Assembly (NCBI GenBank): GCA_015487785.1
Contig: WFPC01000004.1
Coordinates: 25,810-89,809 of the forward strand
DNA from: Gammaproteobacteria bacterium
Lineage (GTDB): Bacteria; Pseudomonadota; Gammaproteobacteria; S012-40
DNA length: 64,000 nt
Direction: 5' to 3'
Part shown: one piece after another, positions 39,217 to 47,756 of the stretch
Layout: the number at the start of each line of letters is the position of its first letter
How positions within the stretch are numbered: position 1 is the stretch's first letter
Notes under the pieces: model-generated
Told to the model about the DNA's origin: nothing
Database searches by the model: none
The model's input: the letters and a program-made list of their open reading frames with translations, nothing else
Translations under genes and position numbers: made by a program

Positions 39217-40050
39217 CTATTTGCGAGCGCCGGGGCCGTTGATCTCCAGGCCATTGCTCATGTAGGTGAGGAAATACTCCAGGTTGCGGTATTCCTCGCT
39301 CTGTGCCTTGAATGGTTTGGCGCGCACCTGTTTGTTGCAGCCGGCGAAACGGCGATGCAGGGTGCCCAGTTCACCCCACTTGGAGCGGTAGACTGGAAAA
39401 TGGGTGACATGCCCCAGGGCCGGGCTGAGCAGATCGGCGCGGATGCGGCGGCCGGCATTGTCCACGTGGCAGTGGGCACAGGCCATGTTCAATTGACCAC
39501 GACGGGCATAATAGGATTGCTTGCCCTTTTCGTAGGCGTCGCGCGCGCTCAGACTGGGAATCTTCACGTCGATCACGTTGCCACGCGAGGTATAGACCAT
39601 GTAGGCGAGGATGGATGCCAGCTTGCCTTTTTTGTAGGGCAGGGGTTTTTCACCGTTCTGCACCCGGCATTCGTTGATGGCCAGTGGCAGGGTGATGACT
39701 TCCTTGCGCTCGTCGTCGAAATAGGGATAGTTCTGGGCGATGCCGATGCCGCCGTTCTCGAAACAGTCAGCGTAGGTCTTGCCATTCTTGAAGGGGATAT
39801 TGAACAGGCGCTCACCCTCTTCGATGGCGATTTCATAGGGCGGGAACTCCTCGATGGCTTCCCACTGGGCACGGGAGGCCGGGTCGATGGCGTAGACGCC
39901 ATTGGCAAAGTCCTGAAACGGAACTTCAGGAAATTTCTGTTTGAAATAGTTCTGGAAAGCCGCCAGGTCGTCGGCGGGGTCGGCCTGGGCGGGGCCCATG
40001 ACGAAGCCGCCGATGGCCAGCGAGAATGTGAGTGCAAGCAGTTTCCGCAT
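39217..40050 (-). CDS. soxA: SoxA, sulfur-oxidising c-type cytochrome subunit
   Basis: SoxA with SoxX forms the SoxAX cytochrome that conjugates thiosulfate to the SoxY cysteine. The 277-residue precursor has a Sec signal peptide (RKLLALTFSLAIGGFVMGPA, cleavage near AQA). It carries a single haem motif, ACAHCHVD near residue 193; the N-terminal haem site of dihaem SoxA proteins is missing (ADCFENGG instead). The catalytic cysteine ligand is in FAGCNKQVRAKPF. So this is the monohaem type. ATG at 40050 is chosen over a long upstream frame that runs through soxZ. Confidence 0.96.
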   Translation of the reverse strand: MRKLLALTFSLAIGGFVMGPAQADPADDLAAFQNYFKQKFPEVPFQDFANGVYAIDPASRAQWEAIEEFPPYEIAIEEGERLFNIPFKNGKTYADCFENGGIGIAQNYPYFDDERKEVITLPLAINECRVQNGEKPLPYKKGKLASILAYMVYTSRGNVIDVKIPSLSARDAYEKGKQSYYARRGQLNMACAHCHVDNAGRRIRADLLSPALGHVTHFPVYRSKWGELGTLHRRFAGCNKQVRAKPFKAQSEEYRNLEYFLTYMSNGLEINGPGARK

Positions 40051-40112
40051 CGAGTTTCTCCTTAATCGAATCGCTGTTGGCGCCAAAGATCCGCAGATCC
40101 GTGACTCGCGTG

Positions 40113-40430
40113 TTATTTGATCTTGGTTTCCCGTGAGTCGCTCTCGCCCTTGTTGTCGACCCAGGCGATCTTGATGGTATCCCCCGGGCTGCCGTCTTTG
40201 AGCTTGAACGAGAGATAGGGGTTCTTTGACACGGCCACGCCCCAGTTGGCGACGAATACGACATTGCCGTTGTGACTGCAGGTCACTTCCTTGATGAAGT
40301 GGGCGGGGATCTTCTTGCCCGTTTTCTTGTTCTTTCGCAGACCGGTTTCCATGGGATGCTTGATCAGCGCCTTGACCGCGGTCACGCCATTTTTGTGTTT
40401 TGCCTTGATTTTGATGGTGTTCTTTGCCAT
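40113..40430 (-). CDS. soxZ: SoxZ, sulfur carrier complex subunit
   Basis: SoxZ is the immunoglobulin-like partner of SoxY in the periplasmic carrier complex. The 105-residue protein has no signal peptide and is co-exported with SoxY through the Tat system. VKALIKHPMETGLRKNKKTG, IPAHFIKEVTCSHNGN and SKNPYLSFKLKDGSPGDTI are typical. It lies 45 bp downstream of soxY. Confidence 0.96.
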   Translation of the reverse strand: MAKNTIKIKAKHKNGVTAVKALIKHPMETGLRKNKKTGKKIPAHFIKEVTCSHNGNVVFVANWGVAVSKNPYLSFKLKDGSPGDTIKIAWVDNKGESDSRETKIK

Positions 40431-40475
40431 GGGTATTTCCTTCGAAAACGTAAAGGATGCACATATCGGCGGTGT

Positions 40476-40943
40476 TTAGCCGCCGCACCCTCCAATGGTG
40501 ACCTTGACGGTCTTCTTGCTGCTGTAGAGAGTGTCGCCCGACTTGATGACGGCGATGACATCGGATGTTTCGCCCATTTTGATGCGGGTGGAGACGAAGG
40601 TCTCGAGATCCCCCTTCATGTCGAACGAGGCTGCCAGCGGTTGCGGGTTCTTGGCCACCAGGATGCTGATGCTGTCCACGTTGTCCAGCTTGGCCGAAAC
40701 GGTGATGGGAACCACGGCGCCGTTTTCGGCGATATCGGGCGCCTTGATCTTGATGGCGCCGGGCTCGGTATTGGTGGTGCCCGTCAACGCCCGCAAGGCG
40801 TCTTCCACGGTTTTGGCCTGAAAGGCATTGTCAGGCCAGGCGGCCAGCACCTGGGTGGGTTTCAGCAGCCCCAGGCCCGCGGCCACGCCCAGCGCGCCGG
40901 TGGCAAGGCTGCCCTTGAGAAAAGTTCTGCGGTTGATGCTCAC
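40476..40943 (-). CDS. soxY: SoxY, sulfur carrier protein
   Basis: SoxY carries sulfur intermediates on the cysteine of its C-terminal GGCGG arm, which is present at residues 151-155. The 155-residue precursor has a Tat signal (NRRTFLKGSLATGALGVAAG). The beta-sandwich contains IKAPDIAENGAVVPITVSAK. Order is soxX, soxY, soxZ, soxA, soxB; no soxCD is in the window, as in organisms that process the remaining sulfane sulfur by another route, here presumably sHdr. Confidence 0.97.
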   Translation of the reverse strand: MSINRRTFLKGSLATGALGVAAGLGLLKPTQVLAAWPDNAFQAKTVEDALRALTGTTNTEPGAIKIKAPDIAENGAVVPITVSAKLDNVDSISILVAKNPQPLAASFDMKGDLETFVSTRIKMGETSDVIAVIKSGDTLYSSKKTVKVTIGGCGG

Positions 40944-40971
40944 GCTCGTACTCCTGCAAAAACTATGTGAA

Positions 40972-41349
40972 CTAGAGGCTGTAGATGAACTCGACGACTT
41001 TGTCGATTTCCTGCTCGGTCAAAATGCCATGTTTGCCGAAAGGCGGCATGATGGTGTTGGGATTATTGACGGTCGCGTCCCAGATCTGGGCTCTCAGCTT
41101 GGCCTTGTCGGGGAAACGCTCCTTCATGTTGACCAGGGGCGGGCCGATGTTGCCAGGCAGCCGGCCACCCTCGATGGCATGGCAGGCAAGGCAATTGCCC
41201 TTTTTGCGGTGAAAGGCGATCTTCTTGCCTTCCTGGATGATTCTGGCTTGATCTTCACCTTCGGCTGCTTGCGCGGCTGTCATCGAGCCGCCACCGAGCA
41301 CGATGACAACCGCACTGGCGGCGCTGATAAGGGTTTTCGGCATTCTCAT
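40972..41349 (-). CDS. soxX: SoxX, monohaem cytochrome c subunit
   Basis: SoxX is the electron-accepting haem subunit of SoxAX. The 125-residue precursor has a signal peptide (ISAASAVVIVLGGGSMTAAQ), the haem site NCLACHAIEGG and a methionine-ligand region (NPNTIMPPFGKHGILTEQEI). ATG at 41349 is selected because AGGAGGTGGG lies immediately upstream; another ATG is two codons further in. It is the first gene of the sox operon. Confidence 0.95.
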   Translation of the reverse strand: MRMPKTLISAASAVVIVLGGGSMTAAQAAEGEDQARIIQEGKKIAFHRKKGNCLACHAIEGGRLPGNIGPPLVNMKERFPDKAKLRAQIWDATVNNPNTIMPPFGKHGILTEQEIDKVVEFIYSL

Positions 41350-41581
41350 GCCCACCTCCTGATTGGTCACGGATAATCGACACCGGGGCGCAGTGTGGCG
41401 TCCGGCGGGTTTGTTCAGTCTAGAAGCAAGCGATCGCGAAGCCTTCCTGGCGACCAGCATATCGAGTGCATTGCCTGGCGAGCGCGTTGCACGGCGGGTT
41501 TGCAAACCTTGTGCCGGCAGCGACGAATCGTGGCCAATGAGCCCACGTGGCAGGTCTCTTTGCTGTCGATCGTTGCTGCCT

Positions 41582-41610
41582 ACTATGAATAGGCCATGAT
41601 TGCGAGTCAA
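41582..41610 (-). promoter_or_regulatory. Candidate sox operon promoter
   Basis: On the minus strand TTGACT, a 17-bp spacer and CATAGT (5 of 6 and 4 of 6 consensus matches). It would give a leader of about 225 bases before soxX. The 321-bp gap between the M48 protease gene end (41671) and soxX otherwise shows only an A/T block at 41644-41657, near the protease 3' end. No soxR gene is in the window. Confidence 0.4.
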
Positions 41611-41670
41611 TACTTGGCGCGAGGGTCAAGCGTGGAATGCGCCAAAAAATTTTTAATTCACCCATAAGGG

Positions 41671-43149
41671 CTAACTTTCCCCGTGCTGGATGAGGCGTTT
41701 GATCTGCTGGATGCGGGCCTGGATGCTCTTGGCCTCGCTGGGTACGATGTCCGATTGTTCCAGGGCCTGTTGCAGGTGTTCCAGGGCGGTGCGCAGGTGG
41801 CCATAGCGGTAATAGTATTCGGCGAGGTATTTGTGAGCGGCGCCCGGATGACCGGAAGCGCGCTCAGCTCGGGCCAGCAGTCGCAGCAGGGAAGGACTGT
41901 GGCGCTTGTGCAGCAGGGGCAACAGGATGTTGCGGGCCTGCTCGGCCTGACCGTTTTGCAACAGGGCACGGGCATAGCCTTGCGACAGGGCCAGGTTTTG
42001 CGGCGCCAGGTGCAGGGCCTGGGCATAGATTGTCAGCCCGCGTTCGGTGTTGCCCAGGGCCAGTTCGCTCTCGGCCAGCACCAGGGTATAGGCGATACGT
42101 TGGCCATAACGCTCGATCAGGGCGCGGATTTCACGCAGGGCCTCGGCGGGCTTGCGGCTGGCCAGCAGAGCCAGGGCATAACCATAATGATGGGCAAAGG
42201 CGTGGGTATAGCTGCCCTGTCTCAATTCGGTGCGGTATTTTTCCAGCAAGGCCTTGTTGTTGGTGCTGGTCAGCACCCGCAATTTTTCCTTGATCAGGTA
42301 GAACTGTTCGTTGTCCGGCAAGGGCTTGTAGTGATATTGGGCCGCACGGCTCTCGGATTCGGAAATACGGCTGGTGGTGACCGGGTGGGTGCGCAGGAAT
42401 TCCGGCGCCTTGTTGTCGTAGAGTCTATCCTTTTGTTGCAGGCGCCCGAAAAAACGAGGCATGGCGTGTGGGTCCAGCCGCGCCTGGGCCAGGATCTGCA
42501 TGCCGATGTGATCGGCCTCGCGCTCGTTGGCCCGGGTGAAGTTGAGTTGGCGCTGAAGGTTGCCCGCCAGGGTGGCGGCAATGGCTGCCTCGGTGATGTT
42601 GGGGTTCTGGCTGCCCAGGATGGCTGCGGCGACCAGCGCCGCCAGCATGGGCAGGGTCATGCCTTCGGAGGCCTGATAAGCCCGTTGCAGGTGATTTTGT
42701 CCCACATGGGCGATTTCATGAGCGATCACGGCGCTGAGTTCGCTTTCGTCGCGGGAGGCCAGGATCAGGCCGGCATTGACGCCGATATAGCCGGCGGGGC
42801 CGGCGAAGGCATTGATGGCGCGGTCGTTGACCACGAAAAAATGGAATGATCGCGTCTTGAAATCGCTGTTGGCCACCAAGCGATAACCCAGGTTCCAGAT
42901 ATAGTCGTCCACCTCGGGGTCGTCGATGATCTCGAGCTGGTGACGAAGCTGGCGCATAAAGGCCTCGCCCAGCTCGCGTTCCTCTTCCGGTGACAACAGG
43001 TTACCGCTGGGCGAGAGATCGGGGAGGTCGATTTCTTCCGCCGGAGTCACCGGGGGCGTGACGCCCAGGCCGAGCCCCAGGGCGAGAGCGAGAGCGATTT
43101 TCTTGATGGGCAAGGCTGTTTCCGTAGCAGGCGGTGCGTCAATGCCCAC
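41671..43149 (-). CDS. M48 family metalloprotease with TPR repeats (BepA-like)
   Basis: A 492-residue exported zinc protease resembling BepA/YfgC, which degrades or helps assemble outer-membrane proteins such as LptD. It has a signal-like segment (IKKIALALALGLGLGV), the zinc motif SAVIAHEIAHVGQNH near residue 143 and the third ligand in ANEREADHIGMQIL. A TPR-rich C-terminal half runs from about 320 to 485 (AYTLVLAESELALGNTERGL). Expected periplasmic location. It lies upstream of, and on the same strand as, the sox genes but is separated by 321 bp, so it is probably a separate unit. Confidence 0.88.
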   Translation of the reverse strand: MGIDAPPATETALPIKKIALALALGLGLGVTPPVTPAEEIDLPDLSPSGNLLSPEEERELGEAFMRQLRHQLEIIDDPEVDDYIWNLGYRLVANSDFKTRSFHFFVVNDRAINAFAGPAGYIGVNAGLILASRDESELSAVIAHEIAHVGQNHLQRAYQASEGMTLPMLAALVAAAILGSQNPNITEAAIAATLAGNLQRQLNFTRANEREADHIGMQILAQARLDPHAMPRFFGRLQQKDRLYDNKAPEFLRTHPVTTSRISESESRAAQYHYKPLPDNEQFYLIKEKLRVLTSTNNKALLEKYRTELRQGSYTHAFAHHYGYALALLASRKPAEALREIRALIERYGQRIAYTLVLAESELALGNTERGLTIYAQALHLAPQNLALSQGYARALLQNGQAEQARNILLPLLHKRHSPSLLRLLARAERASGHPGAAHKYLAEYYYRYGHLRTALEHLQQALEQSDIVPSEAKSIQARIQQIKRLIQHGES

Positions 43150-43179
43150 TATTATACGGAAACAGCCCGCTTTCGCATG

Positions 43180-43485
43180 CTATTTACCCATGGCCGGAGA
43201 TGAACCGTAGTGCTGGATTTCACGCCGCCCCTTCCAGTGCTGTTCGCTCAGCAGAACTTCGGGAACATAGTAGCGCTTGGCGCCCGAGGCCGGTTTGCTG
43301 GAGACAATTTTGATCACATCGTCGTAGGCGATTTTGCGCAGGATGCCCTGTTGTTCGGTCAGGCGCACGATCATGCCGTCGTCGTGCAGCTTCAGTACAT
43401 AGAACTTGGCCGGGCGGTATTTGCCGTTTTCGTCCCTGAGGGTGACGACGTAGCGGGTATCTTCTTTGAAATCACTTTGTTGCAT
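43180..43485 (-). CDS. Small protein of unknown function next to the sHdr region
   Basis: A 101-residue soluble protein (KEDTRYVVTLRDENGKYRPA, FYVLKLHDDGMIVRLTEQQG), beta-rich with a C-terminal basic part. The pattern suggests a small SH3/Tudor-like barrel rather than an enzyme. It is 30 bp upstream of the M48 protease gene on the same strand and is transcribed away from tusA, so the AT-rich region 43486-43807 holds promoters for both directions. Ribosome site AAGGAGAAC precedes the ATG. No family recognised. Confidence 0.65.
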   Translation of the reverse strand: MQQSDFKEDTRYVVTLRDENGKYRPAKFYVLKLHDDGMIVRLTEQQGILRKIAYDDVIKIVSSKPASGAKRYYVPEVLLSEQHWKGRREIQHYGSSPAMGK

Positions 43486-43807
43486 GATGTTCTCCTTGTT
43501 TTGTGGACCGGATCGAGGGAAATTCTTGTACGAGTCCGGGGTCGTTGCAAGCTGCGTTTTGTGATTTGGACAGTGGAAAATTCGATTTACTCGGGCTACA
43601 GTAGAGTATAATATATTCGCATATATTAATATTCAAAGATTTTGATATTGCGTTTAAGAGGGTATTAATATTATTAATTTGCCTGGACGTGTATGGCATC
43701 ATAAAACTAGCAAGTTAAGGCTGCGGGTATGTCGGTCGCTACTTGCTGATGTGTCTGTGCGTCGATCGTGCGTGCGGCTAATCAATCACAGACTTTAGGA
43801 GGAATTT
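43486..43807. promoter_or_regulatory. AT-rich divergent regulatory region before the sHdr cluster
   Basis: This 322-bp non-coding stretch is strikingly AT-rich between 43576 and 43690, against GC-rich flanks. A perfect TATAAT lies at 43607 (TTTACT at 43586, spacing 15), and TTGATA at 43642 is another -35-like element. Near-palindromes are present, such as ATTAATATTATTAAT (43664-43678) and CATATATTAATATTC (43620-43634), that could be operators. In Hyphomicrobium an ArsR-type repressor (sHdrR) controls the equivalent operon; no such gene is in this window. AGGAGG precedes the tusA ATG at its right end. Confidence 0.55.
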
Positions 43808-44038
43808 ATGGCTGATTTCGATCAAGAGTTGGATGCGTCCGGGTTGAACTGCCCTCTGCCCATTCTGCGGGCCAAGAAGGCGTTGGCGGGCTTGTCCTCG
43901 GGTCAGGTGCTGCACGTCATTGCCACCGATCCCGGTTCGGTGAAGGATTTCGAGGCCTTTGCCAAGCAGACCGGCAACGAGCTGATGGAGGCTCGCGAAG
44001 ACGGTGGCAAGTTCTATTTCCTGATCAAGAAAGCATGA
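43808..44038 (+). CDS. tusA: TusA sulfurtransferase
   Basis: TusA carries sulfane sulfur as a persulfide on Cys15 in the motif LNCPLPILRAKKA and delivers it within the cytoplasm. The 76-residue length is typical. The C-terminus (ELMEAREDGGKFYFLIKKA) is conserved in oxidiser TusA proteins. An excellent ribosome site (AGGAGG) precedes it. It is the first gene of the sulfur-trafficking and sHdr cluster, and a hairpin directly follows, so it may be made in excess over downstream products. Confidence 0.96.
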   Translation: MADFDQELDASGLNCPLPILRAKKALAGLSSGQVLHVIATDPGSVKDFEAFAKQTGNELMEAREDGGKFYFLIKKA

Positions 44039-44052
44039 CGAGTTTCTGGCGA

Positions 44053-44074
44053 GACCGGCGTTTGGCCGGTCTTT
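44053..44074 (+). terminator. Intercistronic hairpin between tusA and dsrE
   Basis: A perfect 7-bp stem, GACCGGC and GCCGGTC, with loop GTTTG, followed by TTTGCTTGT. It is terminator-like but short of U residues, so partial termination or 3'-end protection of a tusA transcript is likely. Confidence 0.6.
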
Positions 44075-44095
44075 GCTTGTGCAATGGAGGTTTCT

Positions 44096-44566
44096 ATGTC
44101 TGATGAGAAAAAGTTGGCGATCATTGCCACCAAGGGCACGCTGGACTGGGCCTATCCGCCTTTCATCCTGGCTTCGACTGCGGCTGCCCTGGGTTACCAG
44201 GTACAGATCTTTTTCACCTTTTATGGTCTACAGTTGGTAAAGAAGGACCTGGACGTCAAGCTGAGTTCGCTGGGTAATCCCGGCATGCCCATGCCCATGC
44301 CCATGCCGGTGATTCTGCAGGCCATGCCGGGCATGCAGGCCATGATGACGTCTATGATGAAGCAGAAGATGAAGAAGAAGGGTGTGGCCGACCTCGAGGA
44401 GTTGCGTGAGCTGTGCATCGAGGCGGAGGTCAAGATGATCGCCTGCCAGATGACGGTGGATCTGTTCGAGTTCTCGCACAGTGACCTGATCGACGACGTG
44501 GAATATGGCGGTGCGGCGACCTTCTTCGAGTTTGCCGGCGAGTCCGACATCAGTCTGTTCATGTGA
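44096..44566 (+). CDS. dsrE3A: DsrE-family sulfurtransferase (DsrE3A-like)
   Basis: A 156-residue DsrE/DsrF/DrsH-like protein. It has the N-terminal KKLAIIATKGTLDWAYPPFI, a Met/Pro-rich insertion (GMPMPMPMPVILQAMPGMQ) and the conserved KMIACQMTVDLF with Cys117, followed by VEYGGAATFFEFAGESDISL. In sulfur oxidisers such proteins exchange sulfane sulfur with TusA. The ATG at 44096 follows TGGAGG and is preferred over an in-frame ATG four codons upstream. The Met/Pro repeat is encoded by tandem CATGCC hexamers and is common in this subfamily. The 3A label is from family knowledge. Confidence 0.85.
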   Translation: MSDEKKLAIIATKGTLDWAYPPFILASTAAALGYQVQIFFTFYGLQLVKKDLDVKLSSLGNPGMPMPMPMPVILQAMPGMQAMMTSMMKQKMKKKGVADLEELRELCIEAEVKMIACQMTVDLFEFSHSDLIDDVEYGGAATFFEFAGESDISLFM

Positions 44567-44599
44567 TCCGGTGATTTTGGCAGAAAGAGGGCAGGGCAG

Positions 44600-45292
44600 A
44601 TGGCGACATATGCGGAAATGCAGGAAATATTCGACGATATACGCAGCGACTTTCGTTACGACCACGAGCTGAACGGTTGCCTCAATTGTGGTATTTGCAC
44701 GGCGACCTGTCCTTCGGCCCAGTTCTACGACTATAGCCCGCGTGAAATCGTGCAATTGTTGTGGACCGAGAACGTGGACCAGATCTACGATGCCATGCAG
44801 GAAAAGATCTGGGCCTGCGCCCAGTGTATGACCTGCGCCGCGCGCTGCCCGTTCAAGAATTCCCCCGGAGGGTTGGTGGCCATCATGCGCGAAGTGGCCA
44901 TCAAGCATGGCATGGATTCGGCCCGTGATGTGTTGCGGCCCTTCGGGCGGGTAATGCTCAAGCTGATCACCACCGGAAACCAGTTGTCGCCCGACATGAT
45001 CCAGCCTGACCACTTTCCCGACTGGGGCCCCAATATCCAGAAGGTCGAGGGTGACCTGAAGACCCTGCGCAAGGCCATACCGGTAAAGACTCTGCAAACC
45101 ACGGCCACAGCCTGGGAAGTCAGTCTCAAGACCTCGGTGGAAATGTACACCATCTGGGAGATGACTGGGGTACTCGATGCGCTGGAGTTGATGGACGAGA
45201 ACCTGTTCGACGTGATTGAGGATTTTATCGACGAGAAGCGTGAGGAGTACGAGGACTGGCTGGAAGAGCAGGAAGAGGACGACGACGATTGA
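44600..45292 (+). CDS. shdrC1: sHdrC1, iron-sulfur subunit
   Basis: A 230-residue electron-transfer subunit of the sulfur-oxidising heterodisulfide-reductase-like complex. There are two [4Fe-4S] motifs: CLNCGICTATCP near residue 27 and CAQCMTCAARCP near 72. The C-terminal tail is extremely acidic (EEYEDWLEEQEEDDDD). It is cytoplasmic or membrane-associated through partners. It is followed by shdrB1 after 41 bp, in the conserved order C1-B1-A-hyp-C2-B2. Confidence 0.93.
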   Translation: MATYAEMQEIFDDIRSDFRYDHELNGCLNCGICTATCPSAQFYDYSPREIVQLLWTENVDQIYDAMQEKIWACAQCMTCAARCPFKNSPGGLVAIMREVAIKHGMDSARDVLRPFGRVMLKLITTGNQLSPDMIQPDHFPDWGPNIQKVEGDLKTLRKAIPVKTLQTTATAWEVSLKTSVEMYTIWEMTGVLDALELMDENLFDVIEDFIDEKREEYEDWLEEQEEDDDD

Positions 45293-45333
45293 GCGTCGTG
45301 TATACGAAGTTTCTCCACAGGAGGTAATCCCTT

Positions 45334-46686
45334 ATGAGTAAGAATCAAACCCCACCGAATCCCGGTGCCGAAGGCCAGGGGATTGCCGGTCATGGCGCCT
45401 TTTTTCAGCAGACCAATCTGAGTCCGGAAGAGGCCGAGAAGGCCACCGACTGGGTGCGCAAGCATGTGGACAAGCGCAGCATGGATCTGGGCGAGCGTAT
45501 GGACGACATTCGCGACCACATGTGGGAGTTGGAGAAGGAAGGCGAGATCATCGTCCACCGGATCACCGACGAGCACAAGCCGGAGACAGTGCAGACCCTG
45601 TTCGGTTGGGACAAGAAGATTCCCACCACGCGTTTGTGGCACCACAAATCTTGTGGTCAGTGTGGCAATATCCCCGGCTACCCCACCTCGTTGCTGTGGT
45701 TCATGAACGAGTTTGGCTACCAGCCGGGGGTGGACTATCTCGATGAGACCGACCAGACTTCCTGCACCGCCTGGAACTATCACGGCTCCGGCATCGGCAA
45801 CGTGGAATCACTGGCGGCGGTTTTCCTGCGCAATTTTCATCAGGCCTATGTGTCCGGCAAGCAGCATGGTCACGAGCTGGGCCACTTCTACCCGCTGGTG
45901 CATTGCGGCACCTCCTTTGGCAACTACAAGGAAATCCGTAAATACCTGATCGAATCGGCCGACCTGCGTGAAAAGGTGAAAAAGATCCTTGGCAAGCTGG
46001 GGCGTCTGGTGGATGGCAAGCTGGTGATCCCGGAGGAAATCGTGCACTACTCCGAGTGGGTACACGTGATGCGCCACCGCATTGCCAATGAATTGCAGAA
46101 GATCGATATCTCCAATTTGCGTGTCACCGTGCATGCGGCGTGTCACTACTACAAGATGGTGCACGAGGACGCCATCTACGATCCCACCGTGCTGGGTGGC
46201 AATCGTGCCGCGCCTGGCACCTCCATCGCCCAGGCCCTGGGTGCCCAGGTGATCGACTACTCCACTTGGTACGACTGCTGCGGTTTTGGCTTTCGTCACA
46301 TCATTTCCGAACGGGAGTTCACCCGCTCGTTCACCATGGATCGCAAGATCCGGGTTGCCCGCGAGGAGGCCAATGCCGACGTGATGCTGGGTATCGACAC
46401 CGGTTGCATCACCACCATGGACAAGAACCAGTGGATCGGTCAGGCCCATGGTCAGAACTACAGCATGCCCATCATGGCCGATGTGCAGTTGGCGGCCCTG
46501 GCCTGTGGCGCCGACCCATTCAAGATCGTGCAATTGCAGTGGCATGCCTCACCTTGCGAAGAGGTGGTGGAGAAAATGGGCATCAGTTGGAGTGATGCCA
46601 AGGCCAAGTTCGAGCAATATCTCAAGGAAGTCGAACAGGGCAATATCGAATACCTTTACGATCCAAAACTCGCAGTCGGGGGATAA
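45334..46686 (+). CDS. shdrB1: sHdrB1, CCG-domain subunit
   Basis: A 450-residue HdrB-type subunit expected to hold the catalytic non-cubane iron-sulfur centres. Cysteine-rich CCG-type motifs are CGQCGNIPGYPTS (near 108), TVHAACHYYKMV (near 267) and WYDCCGFGFRH (near 310). The N-terminal part of about 100 residues (ATDWVRKHVDKRSMDLGERM) precedes the first domain. GGAGG lies upstream of the ATG. It is 6 bp upstream of shdrA. Confidence 0.92.
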   Translation: MSKNQTPPNPGAEGQGIAGHGAFFQQTNLSPEEAEKATDWVRKHVDKRSMDLGERMDDIRDHMWELEKEGEIIVHRITDEHKPETVQTLFGWDKKIPTTRLWHHKSCGQCGNIPGYPTSLLWFMNEFGYQPGVDYLDETDQTSCTAWNYHGSGIGNVESLAAVFLRNFHQAYVSGKQHGHELGHFYPLVHCGTSFGNYKEIRKYLIESADLREKVKKILGKLGRLVDGKLVIPEEIVHYSEWVHVMRHRIANELQKIDISNLRVTVHAACHYYKMVHEDAIYDPTVLGGNRAAPGTSIAQALGAQVIDYSTWYDCCGFGFRHIISEREFTRSFTMDRKIRVAREEANADVMLGIDTGCITTMDKNQWIGQAHGQNYSMPIMADVQLAALACGADPFKIVQLQWHASPCEEVVEKMGISWSDAKAKFEQYLKEVEQGNIEYLYDPKLAVGG

Positions 46687-46692
46687 TAACTT

Positions 46693-47727
46693 ATGTCGGA
46701 TACAGTACTCGTAGTTGGTGGAGGCCCGGCTGGTCTTTCGGCCGCGGCGGGGATTTCCGCGGCCGGCTTCAAGGCCGTGCTGGTGGAAAAGGAAGATCGT
46801 CTGGGCGGCGCGCCCATCCTGTCCGGCTATGCCAAGCTGGTGCCTTCCGGTGAATGGGCCAAGGATGCCATTGGCCGCATGGTGGAACAAGTGGAAGGCG
46901 ACGCCAACATCCAGGTGCACAAGAGCACCAAGGTGACCAAGCTCGATGGTGACGCCGGTAATTTCACCGCCACTTTGAGCAATGGTGACACGGTGCAGGT
47001 GGGATCGGTGGTGCTGGCTACTGGCTTCACCCATTTCGACTCCATCAACAAGCCGGAATGGGGCTTTGGCACTTTTCCCGATGTGCTTACCACCACACAG
47101 ATGGAACAAATGGTCGGCTCCGGCAAGATCACCTGCCCCTCGGACGGGAGGGTGCCCGAGCGCGTGGCCATTCTGCTGTGCGTTGGTTCGCGTGATCGTC
47201 AGATCGGTCGTGAGTGGTGTTCCAAGATATGCTGTACCGTGTCGGCCAACCTGGCCATGGAGATCAAGGAGCTTTCACCCGAAACCGAGGTGTTCATCTA
47301 CTACATGGATATTCGTACCTTTGGTCTCTACGAAGACAAGTTCTACTGGAAGTCGCAAGAAGAGTTCAAGGTCAAGTACGTCAAGGCCCGCATTGCCGAA
47401 GTCACCGCTTCCGACGATGGCCGCCTGCTGGTCAAGGGTGAGGACACCCTGGTCAAGCGCCCCATCGTGATTCCTTTCGATATCGTGGTGCATGCCATAG
47501 GCATGGATCCCAACGAAGACAACCCCGAGATCGCCGAGACCTTTGGTGTGGGGCTGGAAAAGCACGGCTATATCGACAAGGCCGAAACCTACACCAATAC
47601 CTGCGGCACTACCCGCAAGGGGATCTACTCCTGTGGCGCGGCCTATGGCCCAGAGACCATCGACGACTCCATTGCCCAGGGCAAGGCCGCGGGTCTGCGG
47701 GCGGTGGCAGATCTGTCCAGGGCCTGA
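46693..47727 (+). CDS. shdrA: sHdrA, FAD-binding subunit
   Basis: A 344-residue flavoprotein. The dinucleotide fold VLVVGGGPAGLSAAAGIS begins at residue 5. The conserved cysteine region CVGSRDRQIGREWCSKICCT (near 162) and the second FAD contact GIYSCGAAYGPETIDDSIAQ near the C-terminus complete it. The short length and absence of extra iron-sulfur insertions distinguish sHdrA from methanogen HdrA. It is the electron-bifurcation-type core subunit of the complex. Confidence 0.93.
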   Translation: MSDTVLVVGGGPAGLSAAAGISAAGFKAVLVEKEDRLGGAPILSGYAKLVPSGEWAKDAIGRMVEQVEGDANIQVHKSTKVTKLDGDAGNFTATLSNGDTVQVGSVVLATGFTHFDSINKPEWGFGTFPDVLTTTQMEQMVGSGKITCPSDGRVPERVAILLCVGSRDRQIGREWCSKICCTVSANLAMEIKELSPETEVFIYYMDIRTFGLYEDKFYWKSQEEFKVKYVKARIAEVTASDDGRLLVKGEDTLVKRPIVIPFDIVVHAIGMDPNEDNPEIAETFGVGLEKHGYIDKAETYTNTCGTTRKGIYSCGAAYGPETIDDSIAQGKAAGLRAVADLSRA

Positions 47728-47756
47728 CGATCCGGCGGCGGAGAGGGGATGGCAGC

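Noticed and set aside
36971..39265. 764-codon open frame on the plus strand
   Set aside because: It runs across the end of lptG and antisense to soxB, whose Tat signal and metal-binding motifs are complete. Long antisense frames are expected at this GC content.
44283..44308. CATGCC tandem repeat as a microsatellite or phase-variable tract
   Set aside because: It encodes the Met/Pro-rich insertion that is normal for DsrE3A-type proteins, and its 6-bp unit would keep the frame.
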